Shown here: positions 44,145-55,928 of the stretch, one piece after another | Layout: each line of letters starts with the position of its first letter | How positions within the stretch are numbered: position 1 is the first letter of the stretch | Assembly: GCA_003868215.1 (NCBI GenBank) | Contig: QWDQ01000006.1 | Location: 1-64,000, forward strand | Source: Pseudophaeomoniella oleicola | Taxonomy: Eukaryota > Ascomycota > Eurotiomycetes > Phaeomoniellales > Phaeomoniellaceae | Direction: 5' to 3' | DNA length: 64,000 nucleotides | Translations under genes and position numbers: made by a program | Notes under the pieces: generated by a model | Database searches by the model: none | Told to the model about the DNA's origin: nothing | Seen by the model: the letters and a program-made list of their open reading frames with translations, nothing else

Positions 44145-47135
44145 ATGTCTCAAAAACGTTTCTCTCGTGACGGTTTCAACCGGCTACAGGAGAGGGGAGG
44201 ATACAACAACCAGTCGTTGGCGAACCCCCGCGATGTCACCATAGATATACCTCTCACCCAAGTGACCTCGAGAACGGGTGCCCGCAGGGCCGACATGTCG
44301 CCAAGCGGTTATCAAGGAAACATCGACGGCACGCAAGATAGCCCGAACGAGAAGTCAGGTCTCTTTCACAGTGGCCCTGGTGGCCGACGGAGAAAACTTG
44401 AGGAACGAGGTCGAAATGCTCACGACCCCGAGGATGGGAAGGTCAACGCCATGGGACGCTTGTATTACAAGCTCCTGCACTTCTCCATCATCACTCGCTA
44501 TTTCATTTACGTCCTGCCACTGGCATTGGCCATCGCCGTACCCATCATCGTGGGCGCAACAGCGGCGCCGAGCGCGACGATAGGTGGTGTGAGGATCGTC
44601 TGGTTCTTTACCTGGATCGAGGTTGTTTGGCTGGGTATCTGGATCGCGAAGCTGGTGGCCAAGTTCTTACCCCCAGTCTTCATGTTCATTGTCGGCATCG
44701 TCAGTCCAGGGGTCCGAAAGTATGCTTTGATTCTCAAAGCACTTGAAATTCCGGTCAGCTTGGTCGGCTGGGCAATCATTAGTTTGGCCACTTTCGTTCC
44801 CATCATGACTCTCAATCCAGACCTCAAACAGGCTGCGGCAACCGACCCTCGCGCGACCGACACCAAGGAATGGGAGTCCACCGTACAAAAGATATTGGCA
44901 GCGGCTGTGTTCGGCACGATCATTTTTCTGGCCGAGAAGCTGCTGGTGCAATTGATCAGCGTGTCGTATCATCAGACTCAATTCAGCATGAAAATTCAGG
45001 AGTCGAAACGCAATATTCATCTTCTGGGTCTGCTCTACGATGCCAGCCGGTCTCTGTTCCCGGAATACTCGCGCGAGTTTATGACGGAGGACTACATTAT
45101 CAATGACTCGCTGAACCTGGCCAAACTAGGTGGCAGCAAAGCTGTCAGCACACACCAACGCTCTGGTAGCGCTACTCCGATGCGCGTCTTGCAGAACGTC
45201 GGCCGTGTTGGCGATGCAGTTATTGGAAAGTTCGGGAATATCGCCAGCGAAATTACCGGCAAACAAGTTTTTAATCCCAATTCGGCGCACTCAATTGTCA
45301 TCGAAGCCTTGGAGAAGACTTCGAGCACCGAAGCACTTGCTCGTCGGATCTGGATGTCACTCGTAGTCGAAGGCAAGGACGCGTTGTACGAGGAGGATAT
45401 CCAGGATGTGCTAGGTAACGATCGCGGAGATGAAGCTGAAGAGGCCTTCGCAGCCCTGGACCGTGACGGCAATGGAGATATCAGCATGGACGAGATGATC
45501 TTGACGGTTTCCGAATTTGCCAGGGAGCGCAAGTCCATTGCGAACAGCATGCACGACGTTGATCAAGCCATTGGCGTATTGGACAGCCTTCTTCTTACCA
45601 TCGCAACGCTGTTTATCATTTTCATCTTTATTGCCTTCCTCAATAGGTCGTTCACCACGACACTTGCAACGGCCGGCACCACTCTGTTGTCTCTCTCATT
45701 CGTCTTTTCGACCAGTTGTCAGGAGGTCCTTGGTTCATGCATATTCATCTTCGTTAAGCATCCTTTTGATGTTGGTGACCGGGTTGAGATCGGCGGCGAT
45801 CAGCTCATTGTGGAGCGTATCAGTCTCTTGTTCACCGTCTTCCGAAGTATCAAGGATTACCGAACGAAGCAGTCGCCCAATGTCAATTTAAACTCGTTGT
45901 GGATCGAGAACTTGACCCGTAGTAGGGCCATGCGGGAGCAGGTGACATTGAACATCAGTTTCGATACCAGCCTAGAGGATCTTCAACTACTCAAAAATGA
46001 GCTTGTCAAGTTCGTCACCGACAAAGAGAATAGCCGCGACTTTCAACCTGATGTCAATATCTCTGTTCTTGATATGCCGGATATGGGTAAACTTCAGCTT
46101 CAGATCGACGTCGCTCACAAGAGCAACTGGTCCAATGAACCTCTGCGAGCATCCAGGAGATCGAAGTTCATGTGTGCCTTGGTTCTGGCTTTACGGAGGG
46201 TTCCTATTTATGGCCCTGGCGGCGGCGGTGCTGGCTTGGGTGACCCTGCGAATCCATCATATTCTGTTGCCATTACTGATGTCGAGGCTGCGGAAAACAA
46301 GAAGAAATTTTCAGACGACAAGGAGAAGAAGCGGATGGTCCCTACCAACACTGACGCTCCAGCGGTTTCGCCGTTAAAGACTCTCAACTCACCTCTTTCT
46401 GCACGCGCTACCGGTAATGACTTCCTGGGAAGGTACACATCTAACACGAGTGGCCACGATCGGAGTGAAGCGAAGGCTGTCGAAACGTTGAATGCTCGAC
46501 CCCCGGCAATGGATCCGGCGCGTGATAATGCGAACGAATACTTCCGCCAAGAAACAGTAGCAGCGAACGTAGTCAACAATGATTTGTCGCCAGCTACGAC
46601 ACCCGACGAACGTCGAAATAATGCCGTGGAGGACGTTCGAGAACTACTTCGCCAAGAGTCAACCAAAGGCAAGCGAAAGAGCCCGTCCGGAAGAGCCGGA
46701 GCTACATCGCCTACTATGACAAGGGCGGGGGCCACATCACCTTCTAGTGTTCAGCCCATCAGCGAAGAGCGAGATATGGCTACCACGAGCTCTGGGTTCA
46801 CGCCAATTGAAGTCCCAACGATACGGGAACCCATGGCACCGCCACCCCGAGCTGATTCTCGACCAGGCACTAGCAATGGAAGAGGAACACCCACTTCCCG
46901 TGCACCGGTTGAGTTTCACGAATACGACTACGCTCCTCCGCCTCTGAACGTCGGTCAGCCCCCAGCCCGGCCCCAAAGTCCAAGTGGCAATGCACCGTAC
47001 GTCTACCAATCTAACAATCCATACTCAAGAAATGCGAGTGGCAGTGAGCGAGGTCCTCACGTAGTCGCTCCGGCACGACGACCGGTTGGGGGTAACAACA
47101 GCACCACCGGGAGATCGACACCTTCACCGGAATGA
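44145..47135 (+). CDS. MscS-type mechanosensitive channel with EF-hand (Msy1/Msy2 type)
   Basis: A single exon of 996 aa. After a hydrophilic N-terminus (1-115) come four hydrophobic segments (about 120-290) and an amphipathic region. Then an EF-hand loop lies at about 439-450 (DRDGNGDISMDE). Two more membrane helices lead into the MscS pore-lining segment and beta domain (ATAGTTLLSLSFVFS, FVKHPFDVGDRVEIGG). The last 280 residues are Pro/Ser/Arg-rich and disordered. The arrangement equals the fission-yeast ER channels Msy1/Msy2, which control calcium release on hypo-osmotic shock. The EF-hand implies direct calcium control. The long gene-free upstream region may carry a long 5' leader. The call is firm to the family level. 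Confidence 0.94.
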   Translation: MSQKRFSRDGFNRLQERGGYNNQSLANPRDVTIDIPLTQVTSRTGARRADMSPSGYQGNIDGTQDSPNEKSGLFHSGPGGRRRKLEERGRNAHDPEDGKVNAMGRLYYKLLHFSIITRYFIYVLPLALAIAVPIIVGATAAPSATIGGVRIVWFFTWIEVVWLGIWIAKLVAKFLPPVFMFIVGIVSPGVRKYALILKALEIPVSLVGWAIISLATFVPIMTLNPDLKQAAATDPRATDTKEWESTVQKILAAAVFGTIIFLAEKLLVQLISVSYHQTQFSMKIQESKRNIHLLGLLYDASRSLFPEYSREFMTEDYIINDSLNLAKLGGSKAVSTHQRSGSATPMRVLQNVGRVGDAVIGKFGNIASEITGKQVFNPNSAHSIVIEALEKTSSTEALARRIWMSLVVEGKDALYEEDIQDVLGNDRGDEAEEAFAALDRDGNGDISMDEMILTVSEFARERKSIANSMHDVDQAIGVLDSLLLTIATLFIIFIFIAFLNRSFTTTLATAGTTLLSLSFVFSTSCQEVLGSCIFIFVKHPFDVGDRVEIGGDQLIVERISLLFTVFRSIKDYRTKQSPNVNLNSLWIENLTRSRAMREQVTLNISFDTSLEDLQLLKNELVKFVTDKENSRDFQPDVNISVLDMPDMGKLQLQIDVAHKSNWSNEPLRASRRSKFMCALVLALRRVPIYGPGGGGAGLGDPANPSYSVAITDVEAAENKKKFSDDKEKKRMVPTNTDAPAVSPLKTLNSPLSARATGNDFLGRYTSNTSGHDRSEAKAVETLNARPPAMDPARDNANEYFRQETVAANVVNNDLSPATTPDERRNNAVEDVRELLRQESTKGKRKSPSGRAGATSPTMTRAGATSPSSVQPISEERDMATTSSGFTPIEVPTIREPMAPPPRADSRPGTSNGRGTPTSRAPVEFHEYDYAPPPLNVGQPPARPQSPSGNAPYVYQSNNPYSRNASGSERGPHVVAPARRPVGGNNSTTGRSTPSPE

Positions 47136-48719
47136 AGATGTTAGAAGTGAGCAAAGACTGAGCATCATCTTCTTCTGGTGAATGACATTACGACACGCGA
47201 TGACACGTGATTGGAAACCCCAAGCGAAGCTAATCATATCGTTGTCCTCTCGCAATAACGATTACCTCGGCATTGTGGACAATGTCGATCAGAGACGGGC
47301 AGAATCATTTCCTTCTACGTCTATTTAGCGCCATTCCAAATTCCTGCTTATTCTTATCTAAACGCACCAGAGTCTCGTTACGGGAAGAAATCTTGGAGGG
47401 CTATGGCACCTTGAGAATTTGTTCAGGGGACCAGATTTCTTTCATGTGTTGTAGGCAGATTCGGTAAATGATGAAGGCGTGTCATTGCCTATGGCTATCT
47501 ATTTTTCTAGTGTCTATTACCATTTTCGTCTAGAGTCGTCATTTAGCGGTCTAGATGGTTGAGAAAAAGAGGCGTCGATCATCCTTCCCCGGACAGCCTT
47601 TTGGGCATTTGCATTGTCCAAGCTTTATTTGCATTGCCTCATCCTTTCCGGATGCTCCCTGCTGGTTCAGGGTCTGTATGAACCTCCTTCTAGGTACTAG
47701 TCATGTGCATTACATATAAGCAAGTATCCCTTACACTGCCCTCTTTCACTCCCGCTAGCCACCCGTCAAGCCGACACAGCTCTACCCAGTACCTGGGGAC
47801 CTCCTTACCTAGGACATACCATAAGGCGTTGTCCCCCAGAAATATTGATATTACATCATCTCAGCCAGGCTTGAATGGCTCGACGCGATAAAGAGGTATG
47901 ATAATGATCAGAAAAGAGGCCTGCTAAAGGATTAAAGAAAGTTCTTCCTTCGTATCTTAGACTATCTTAAAAGCGACATGCGACGGCTCTAAATTCCTCA
48001 TGATGAGCTGAACTAATTACTACGTAGGTAAGGAGTACTTTCCGGTCAAACCGTTGATCGACAAGGCGAAAGTCTTACTACATACATATCGCATCCTTCG
48101 ACAAGAACATTTGGAATCCGTATATTGCCAACACTCATAAGTAAAAGAAAGCGAGGGAGAGAAGGGCAAGATATTTTGTTAGTCAGGAATCAGCAGGACT
48201 AAATTCGTCTGAATATAAATGAGAGGACTGATGCCCTGAAAGAGCGACATGAAATCTGATTGAGATACCTTTACTTTGCTGTCTCAATCCCTCAGCTGGC
48301 TAGACTTGACATCCTTACCATACACTGCACACGCGTCTTCATCAGAGTCTCGGACTGAACCAAAAAGAGAAACGGCGGCTTTTTGGTTCTTTGTGACTTT
48401 GACCCTAGTTTCTGCGGTTCCGAGAACGGAAGAACAAGGCGTAGATAGCGATCCTCTTGGCTTTTGCTTGGAAAGCGGCTGATGAGCGCACGAAGCTGAA
48501 CTACTACGTAGTAGAGCGGAGATGTGCTAAGTGCAAGTCACCTCAGTCATCTGGGCGACACTGATCGTCGCTTCGGAACACCTCAGGTCATCTCTATCGT
48601 TTTCGACTTTTTGCCGTCTTCCTTCTTCTATCTTTTGGAGCAGTGATTGCCTTGTGTTCGATTTGGATTGGATTTTGTAAATACGGCATGACAGAAAATT
48701 GACTGACGACGAAAAGACA
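47136..48719. other. Gene-free region with palindromes
   Basis: 1.58 kb between two plus-strand genes. Palindromes CTACGTAG at 48020-48027 and CTACTACGTAGTAG at 48502-48515 stand out. The only open frames are short. It must include the promoter of the RING-H2 gene. Confidence 0.5.
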
Positions 48720-50486
48720 ATGGGCGGCAAATCTTCGAATTGGGCTCTGTGGCCCTTATGTCTGATATGGATTTCTTCGCTTTATGGAAGGGTGATGGCC
48801 CAAACAATCATGGCTTCAAGTCTCAGCTCGGATATCCCAATGAACGGGACGGGTCAGTTCATATTGAACGGAACGATTGGGTTGATGTCGCCGTTGGAGC
48901 TATATCCTCTGTCGACAAGCTTGCAGGATATGCCGGACTCTGCTTATGGGGTATGTTTGGGGATTGGATCTGTTGGAAATGAAAGGGAGACTGGGAAGGT
49001 GAAGATCTATGCTAACCCGTGCTTTGTTAGGCGTACAATCTCACAGGCACGCTTGTGAATGTCGATTCATACACAGTATCTTCAATCAGATCTGGTGACC
49101 TCGCCTACATCAGTTGTGACAACTCAGCATACACAGGCAACATCGGAGCGTCAACTACTTTTTCTTTGGCTACAACCAGCAATCCTCCACCTGCAGCCAT
49201 CATTCTCTACTCCATTGTGGACTCCCATTGTAATTACAGTGCAGACGGTGGCTCTCAATTTCCAATGACTTTCACGACCGGAGATCCAAGGATGGCGTAT
49301 TTTGTGAGAAATCGAAACACATCTTCGTCATCGCCATCCTACATCCTGCCAGGGTTTGGTACAACCCCAGGTCACCAGGGTAGCGGTGATCCATCTCCTG
49401 AGGGTGGAAATGGAGCACCTCCTACTACTGCTACAGCTATGATCATTCTTTACTCCATTACTGGTATCATCACGGCCTTGTTTCTGGTGATTATTTTCAC
49501 AGGCGCCATCAGAGCTCACCGGCATCCTGAGAGATATGGACCCCGAAACATCATCGGCTTTCCCCGTCAAAGTCGGGCAAGAGGAATTGCAAGAGCTATG
49601 CTCGAGACCATTCCGATTGTCAAATTCGGCGATCCAGATCCATCTTCTATCGTAAAGACGGCGGATGATGTGGAATTAGCTACTCACACGACCCAAGTCG
49701 CAGAAGCACAAAGGGATGAAATGCATGATACCCACGCTATTACGACTGAGAGTCACACAGAAGCACCGCCAGATGCCGAAGTCGAGGCACCGACCGATCG
49801 ATCTGCGACGACGGTCAATAGCGAAGCTCAGCCTGACGGGACTGATGAAAATGGTACCTTGGTCTGTCCGATTTGCACTGAAGACTTCGCTAGAGGCCAG
49901 GAAGTTCGTGTGCTTCCTTGCAACCATAAGTTCCACCCTGACTGTGTCGATCCCTGGCTTCTAAACGTATCGGGAACATGTCCATTGTGGTATGTTGAAA
50001 TCTTTCCCTTGAATTTTCTATCTTTTCTATATCAATCTATAGCATTTGATGGATGCTAACACTGTCCTTTTCCGCAGTCGTGTCGATCTCAATGCGCTCC
50101 ATACTCCGGGTAATGAGGACACAGCCGAGAATGATAGTACAGGCAGAGCAGAAGAAGCAGGATCTGAACTCGCTCCACCGTTGGGTCCTGACCTATCAAC
50201 CAGGCGAAGACCCTTGTCTGGTTTAGCCCAACGCTTGCATGCACGACGGACCAGTCACTTGACCCCGGCGGAAAGACTAGCAGCAGCACGCCAATTGACC
50301 CTTGAAAGCAATACAGCCCAGGCGGAGAGGCTGAGGCTAGGCGAAAGATTGAGGTCGAGGTTGGGCATTCGAACTCGGACACAGGAGGGTGAATCTCCTG
50401 TTCCGACACCGGCAGAACCAGTATCACATCAACCCAATGCTGCCGTAACAGCAAATGCCGCGCAGAGCGACTCTAACAATTCATGA
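48720..50486 (+). CDS. Transmembrane RING-H2 E3 ubiquitin ligase (PA-TM-RING-like)
   Basis: Three exons, 48720-48950, 49031-49989 and 50078-50486, encode 532 aa. A hydrophobic N-terminal segment (about 9-28) is a signal peptide. The lumenal domain has several N-glycosylation sites and probable disulphides. One transmembrane helix follows (about 214-238, IILYSITGIITALFLVIIFTG). The cytosolic RING-H2 spans about Cys356-Cys397 (CPICTEDF, LPCNHKFHPDCVDPWL, CPLC). The final Cys codon is split by intron 2. The C-terminal 130 residues are Arg/Glu/Thr-rich. This layout fits PA-TM-RING ligases that act in the endosome/Golgi or vacuole pathway. The substrate is unknown. Confidence 0.9.
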
Positions 50487-51699
50487 TCACCAGGCGTGGC
50501 TGAACGGGACGGGATATGAGTGATGACGGTGATCGGGTATTTCATGGGCCACGAAGTTATGAATTACATAGGGCGGACGGCTGGGGTTTGCATTTAACGG
50601 CCATGGAATAAGGTATGCCAGTACATTTGGTCATAGGACATCTAGGTCGGCAGTAGCGTTTGGGAGGCGTGTCCAATTTCAGTCAGGCGTTGATTTCTTC
50701 TTGGATCCCCTGGGGTTCTGGGAGAGAAGCATGTGCGTTACGATCAGTGATGGTCTTCTCGACCGGTTCGTTTCTTTATCAGTCCCTTGCCTTTTTTTTC
50801 CCCTCTTGCACCATGTATCGATTTAGACTCCAAGGTTGGCTGGGAGTTAGGTCAGGTGAACTGGCAGTGAGTTTGCGTTCCTTCAACACAATTCTATGAA
50901 TCTAGAGAAGGTATTCGGCAGGCCCCATCTACCAAAAAGACAACCAAGTGTAGCTCATGTGCGACGGTAGTCCCGCAGAAGGGCACGAAACAGATGCCTT
51001 ACTATTTCAAACAATAGACTCCCCCGATGACGAGAAGAATCAACACATTGTGACTATTGTCCCCGGCCTTCCGTTCACATGCCTCTCTCCTCGGGATTTC
51101 TTTCTCTCGTGCTTATCGCTGTCTCGCCTCGGTTAATTCACTCACGCGACTGGAGTAATATCTACCTAGGTATTCTACTTCTATCCGTAGAACCGGGTCT
51201 GTATATCTCAAGAGAGCATGCGCAGGACCAATCTCACTCAGCTGAAGAGAGTTCTCATCATCTCTGATCCAGTCGAAAGAGCAGTGCACCCGATAGCCTA
51301 TATCTACTTCACGTGTCGGTGGAAAGGAGTCAAGACAGAATTCGGCTATTGGAGTCGTACTGAAAGGATTGTTCCGAGAATTTCCAGATTGAAAATGGAA
51401 GTCAGGTAAGGTAAGGTGGTAAGGTACTGTAAGGATTGTTTACACTGTACCGGTGTTTCGTTTAACTATTGGTCTTATCTGGCTGGAGCAACGGGGGGGA
51501 TTTGGGGGACTTCGGAGGGGGTTTTTGGATCTGGGGTAAGTAAGGTTAACGTTTCGTTCGGGCTTAATTTAGGTACTACGTAGTACGTGGTACACCATCA
51601 TTGGAGGCACCGAGTGTGTCATAGATAAACAATCTGAACTCCCCCCCCACCAAACCTCAAACCCGTTGACTCAAACCGAAAATCACCGACTACAGTATC
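50487..51699. other. Gene-free region with palindromes
   Basis: 1.2 kb between plus-strand genes. It holds TACCTAGGTA at 51163-51172 and the 14-bp GTACTACGTAGTAC at 51573-51586, with an AGGTA-rich run near 51405-51430. It should include the aminotransferase promoter. Confidence 0.5.
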
Positions 51700-53173
51700 A
51701 TGTCACCTCTCCCTCCACCTTCACTTTCTGATATCTCCCCTACTGCTTCATCTCAACCATCTCAACGTCTACAGACCCTCAAGCAACACATCATGGGTTC
51801 GACAACGACATCAACCACCGTCTTTTCCGCCGATGTCGTCCCGCAAGCACCAGAAGACCCGCTCTTCGGGCTGATGGCCGCCTATCGAAGGGATCCCGAC
51901 CCAAAGAAGGTCGATCTCGGCATCGGCGCCTATCGTGACAATAATGCCAAACCTTGGATCCTGCCGTCGGTGAAGAAGGCGGATGCGAGGTTAAGGGACG
52001 ATCCAAATCTGAATCACGAATATCTTCCGATCGCTGGTCTACCGGAGTTGACGAGCGCAGCGCAGAAGTTGATGCTGGGTGGTGAGAGCCCTGCGATCAA
52101 GGAAGGCAGAGTAAGTCTGGACCCCCGCGTGTATACCACGCAATGTTAGAATGGCTCTGTGGCATCTAATCACCGTCGTTCAGGCAGTGTCACTTCAAAC
52201 CATCTCAGGTACAGGCGCCGTTCATCTAGGTGGTGCATTCTGTGCCAAATTCCTCAAGCCTACTCCTACCGTCTACCTATCGAATCCTACCTGGGCAAAT
52301 CATAATCAAATATTCACAAATGTGCACCTCCCAATTGCGACGTATCCGTACTTCGACCCTAAGACCCGTGGTCTGAACTTTGAAGGCATGATCTCAGCTA
52401 TCGAGTCAGCGCCTTCTGGTTCCATCATTCTCCTTCACGTATGCGCTCACAACCCCACGGGTGTCGACCCAACGCAAGATCAGTGGAAAGCTATTGCTGA
52501 AGTCATGCGTGCTAAAAGCCACTTTCCCTTCTTTGACTGTGCCTACCAAGGTTTCGCTTCCGGTGATCTCTCACGTGACGGTTGGGCAGTCCGTTACTTC
52601 ATAGAACAAGGCTTTGAGCTCGTTGTTGCTCAATCCTTTGCCAAAAATTTCGGTCTTTATGGTGAACGAGCCGGATGTTTCCATTTCGTGGCTGCACCCG
52701 GTCCAGAAGCCCAAGATGTAGCCAAGAGAGTAGCTTCTCAGCTCGCCATCGTCCAAAGATCCGAGATCTCAAATCCTCCAGCTTACGGTGCACGTATCGC
52801 ATCTACGATATTGAATGACAAGGAGTTGTATGCTCAATGGGAGGACGATTTAAGGACGATGTCTGGACGTATCATTGAGATGCGAAAGGTACTCAAGGCC
52901 AAGTTAGACGAGTTGCAGACTCCTGGTGAATGGGACCATATTGTAAACCAAATTGGCATGTTCACTTTCACGGGACTGAGTGAGAAGCAAGTTCTGGCTA
53001 TTCGAGAGAAATGGCACGTATACATGGTACGTCTATCAAAGACCTCATCACAGTCATATTTCACTAACCAGGCTATCCAGACCAAGAACGGCCGTATTTC
53101 AATGGCGGGTCTCAACACCAATAATGTCGAGTACTTTGCCAAAGCTGTCGATGACGTTGTTCGAAACGATTGA
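51700..53173 (+). CDS. Aspartate aminotransferase (PLP-dependent, class I)
   Basis: Three exons, 51700-52110, 52184-53026 and 53081-53173, encode 448 aa. Motifs include KVDLGIGAYRDNNAKPW, SGTGAVHLGGAF, HVCAHNPTGVDPT, FFDCAYQGFASGD and SFAKNFGLYGERAG, with the PLP lysine at about Lys291. The C-terminus is TKNGRISMAGLN. It interconverts aspartate and oxaloacetate with glutamate and 2-oxoglutarate. The first 31 residues (Ser/Pro-rich, with MSPLPPPSLSD) precede a second in-frame ATG at 51793 that fits the usual start of cytosolic forms. Two start sites may exist. The lack of a typical basic presequence favours the cytosolic or peroxisomal isoform. Intron acceptors were chosen to keep family motifs. 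Confidence 0.95.
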
Positions 53174-53741
53174 ACGATGGAATGGAATGGGACATGAAGG
53201 AATACGAATGAACCACAAAAGGCGTCGGCTCAACTCTCGGATCGGTTTTTCAGCAGTCAGAAGAATCATGAGCTTTTGAAGGTTACGCAAACGACTTTGC
53301 AGCTAGCATGGCAAATCATCGTCCTGAGGTGCGGTGGAGTGCAGTGCAGCGCAGCACGGTACAGTGCGTCCGTCGTCATCGGAATGACAGAGCTATCGAG
53401 CTTAGGGGGCTGTCAGCGATCGTGCTACCTAGAGCGTATACCCAACATGCACACACAATGAACTCCTTTCAATATCTATAATCTCATCATAAGAACACCG
53501 GTCATAGACTCTCATGAATGTGAGATGAGTAAGACAGTCTCGTCATGCACTACTAGGGGTTAACGCGATACGAATAGAATAGAAAAAAGGAGCTGAAATT
53601 GCTGGTGGGAAGTTCCTATTCGTTGTCGAATACCCAGGGGACCTACATAGGTGGGTATATACATGTATGTACAGACGGTGAAGAATATGGGTAAGATGCA
53701 GACAAGATTGCCTATCGGGAAGTAAAAACATGATGATGTCG
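53174..53741. other. Convergent intergenic region
   Basis: 568 bp between the aminotransferase and GH20 stops. A GTGCAGTGCAGCGCAGCAC-like low-complexity stretch lies near 53336-53356. No gene was seen. Confidence 0.5.
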
Positions 53742-55928
53742 TCAAGCAACACTCGTCAAGCTGAAGCTACTAAGCTCACCGGTCCATCCGCTTCCTGCGC
53801 CACCGATCTGGCTCAAGGGCGCCTCGAAGGCCATGGGGGCCCAGACGAAGTAGTCGCCATTGATGCCCATCTGGGTCAAGAACTCGTGTTCGGTGGAGGA
53901 ATTGCCGATCGTGGCGTAAGTGTGGTTCCCGCGCGCGATGATGCTGAGGTCCGTCCAGGTCCCGAGGGGGAGGGTGTTGTTGAGGCGGAAGTAGTTGCCG
54001 GAGGCGTAGAAGGTGACGTTCGGGGTTAGCATGAGGGTGGAGTCTGGGCCGGCGATGAGGGTGGCGTTGGTGGGGAGGGAGAGGGTGTCGACTTTGAGGG
54101 AGAGGGAGAGGGTGTAGTCGCGGCCTTTGCTGCCGAGCGGGGTGGTGAGAGTGCAGTTGGAGGAGATGAGGAGTGAGGAATTAGACATGGCGCAGGTCGT
54201 GTGTGCATCGTAGCCATTTCCAGATGTGTCGTGTACGAGGCCGCTGTTTGTGCTGTTGGCCATGCTGTAGGAGAAGATCGAGGATGATATCGAGGGGATG
54301 GCCCGGTCAAGGTTCTGAGCTGGGATCCCAGCATGTAGGGTCTCAAAGATGCTGCTGAATTCACTGGCAGAAAGGTCGCCGCCCCATTGCTTGTCGGCGA
54401 GAGCGGGAATGCCGGACCTGAGGTTGTAATAGGCCTCGGAGAAGACACTGGCATTGGCGCCGTAATCGTTCCAGTGGGCGGCGATTTCACCAAGGACTAA
54501 GGGATTGTTACGAGGTGGGTTGTTCGTGGAATTGGACATGTCGAAGATGTACGGGTACCAATATGAGCCGTTTGGATTGCCCTCGAATGTCCTTGTGAGG
54601 TTAATCTGTTGCGGGTAGGATCCGGACCATTTGTTGACGATATAGAAAGCATCATCCGAATTGAGGACAGAGTAGTTGTTGAGAATATAATCGTAATACG
54701 GGTTGTCATCGGAGAATTCCCAGTGTTGGACCGAGACATTCTGGTAAATGTTATTGTAGCCCGCTGTATGGTTTGGTGGGAAGGTTCCCCATATGCGCAT
54801 GGATTTGCCAGATACTGTGCCGATGTATTCATCCATTGCATTGACGAAGCTGTTATACTCGCTCGCAGGTCCCGTGTACTCGTCGGCGCCAATGGAGACC
54901 GTCTTGGTGTGAAACCAGGGTAAAAATGTATCCCAAATTGTATGCATGGTTGGGATAGTGTTGGGATGAGAGATATTCAAGAGACTCATATCTGTGTCGT
55001 ACGCAATCTCCGGCCTCCATTGTGTGATGACCAGTGCATGACCTGGTGCTTCGATTTCGGGAAAGATGGTCACTCCTCGAGCAGCGCATGAACTCTGGAT
55101 CTCGTCGAAATCCGCTCTTGTATAAGATTCGTTGAAATGCGTAGCCAACCCTGCGACCGCCGGATCTTCGGACCAGAGGCGGAACCTTGCGTAAAGATTC
55201 GTGGATTGTTCCCGCGTGTAGTTGGGGTTGTTGTAGAGGTTGTCACTAACGTGTAGATGGAAGGTATTTTGTTTGAAAAAAGACATGTACGCACACATGT
55301 CAATCAAGAACTCTTTCGGATAGAAGTGTCTCCCGCAATCGAGCATCTCTCCTCGAACACCCCATCCCGGAGCATCCGTACCGGATCCAACAGGAACAGT
55401 CCCGTTATTCAAAATCGCTTGCTGAAGGATCGTTCGAGTTCCCCACCAGGAGCCAAGAGGACTTGCACCGGTGATGACAACGCCAAAAGAGGTGACGTTC
55501 AAGGTGTATCCTTCCGAGGTCGGGTGTCCGGCAGCATCGAGGTATGCATTAGGATTCCCCACGGTCAGGAAAATGGTATTGTTGCGAGGGTGAGAAGAAG
55601 ATTCAACGGTGATGTTATGCGCCACAAACCCTCCCAAATCACTCGCGAAGGTCGTAGCAAATGCTCTGAGAGTGGGAGGGATCAGGGTCTGGCCCCTTTC
55701 ATCGACAGCGTTCTCATATCTCGGATCGACTAGGATAGACCTGACATTGGCCAAAGAGAAGGTTCCGCCGCTCTGTGTCTCGAAAGGAGCCGTTGGTATG
55801 CCTAGAAGTCTTGCTGGTACTGTTTCTCATTCTATCAGCCCATGCCCACATTTTGTTGGGAAGCTGTACATACCTTGATTGAACAGCAAGACTCCGACTA
55901 CAGTTTGAACCAGTGCTCTGAGACTCAT
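53742..55928 (-). CDS. Secreted GH20 beta-N-acetylhexosaminidase with C-terminal LamG-like module
   Basis: Two exons on the minus strand, 55928-55874 and 55819-53742, with a 53-bp intron, encode 710 aa. An N-terminal hydrophobic segment (LVQTVVGVLLFN) acts as signal peptide. A GH20b-like domain (to about 160) includes ITGASPLGSWWGTRT. The catalytic barrel begins GWGVRGEMLDCGRHFYP. Further markers are FHLHVSDNLY, IFPEIEAPGHALV and the catalytic pair Asp331-Glu332 in SIGADEYTG. From about residue 530 a beta-rich segment (SMANSTNSGLVHDTSGNGYDA, then NGYDAH and WTDLSIIARGNHTYATIG) resembles a LamG/concanavalin-like lectin domain. The many Asn-X-Ser/Thr sites fit secretion. The enzyme should release terminal beta-GlcNAc or GalNAc by substrate assistance. 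Lacto-N-biosidase activity is an alternative in this family. It is the first of three neighbouring glycosidases. Confidence 0.92.
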
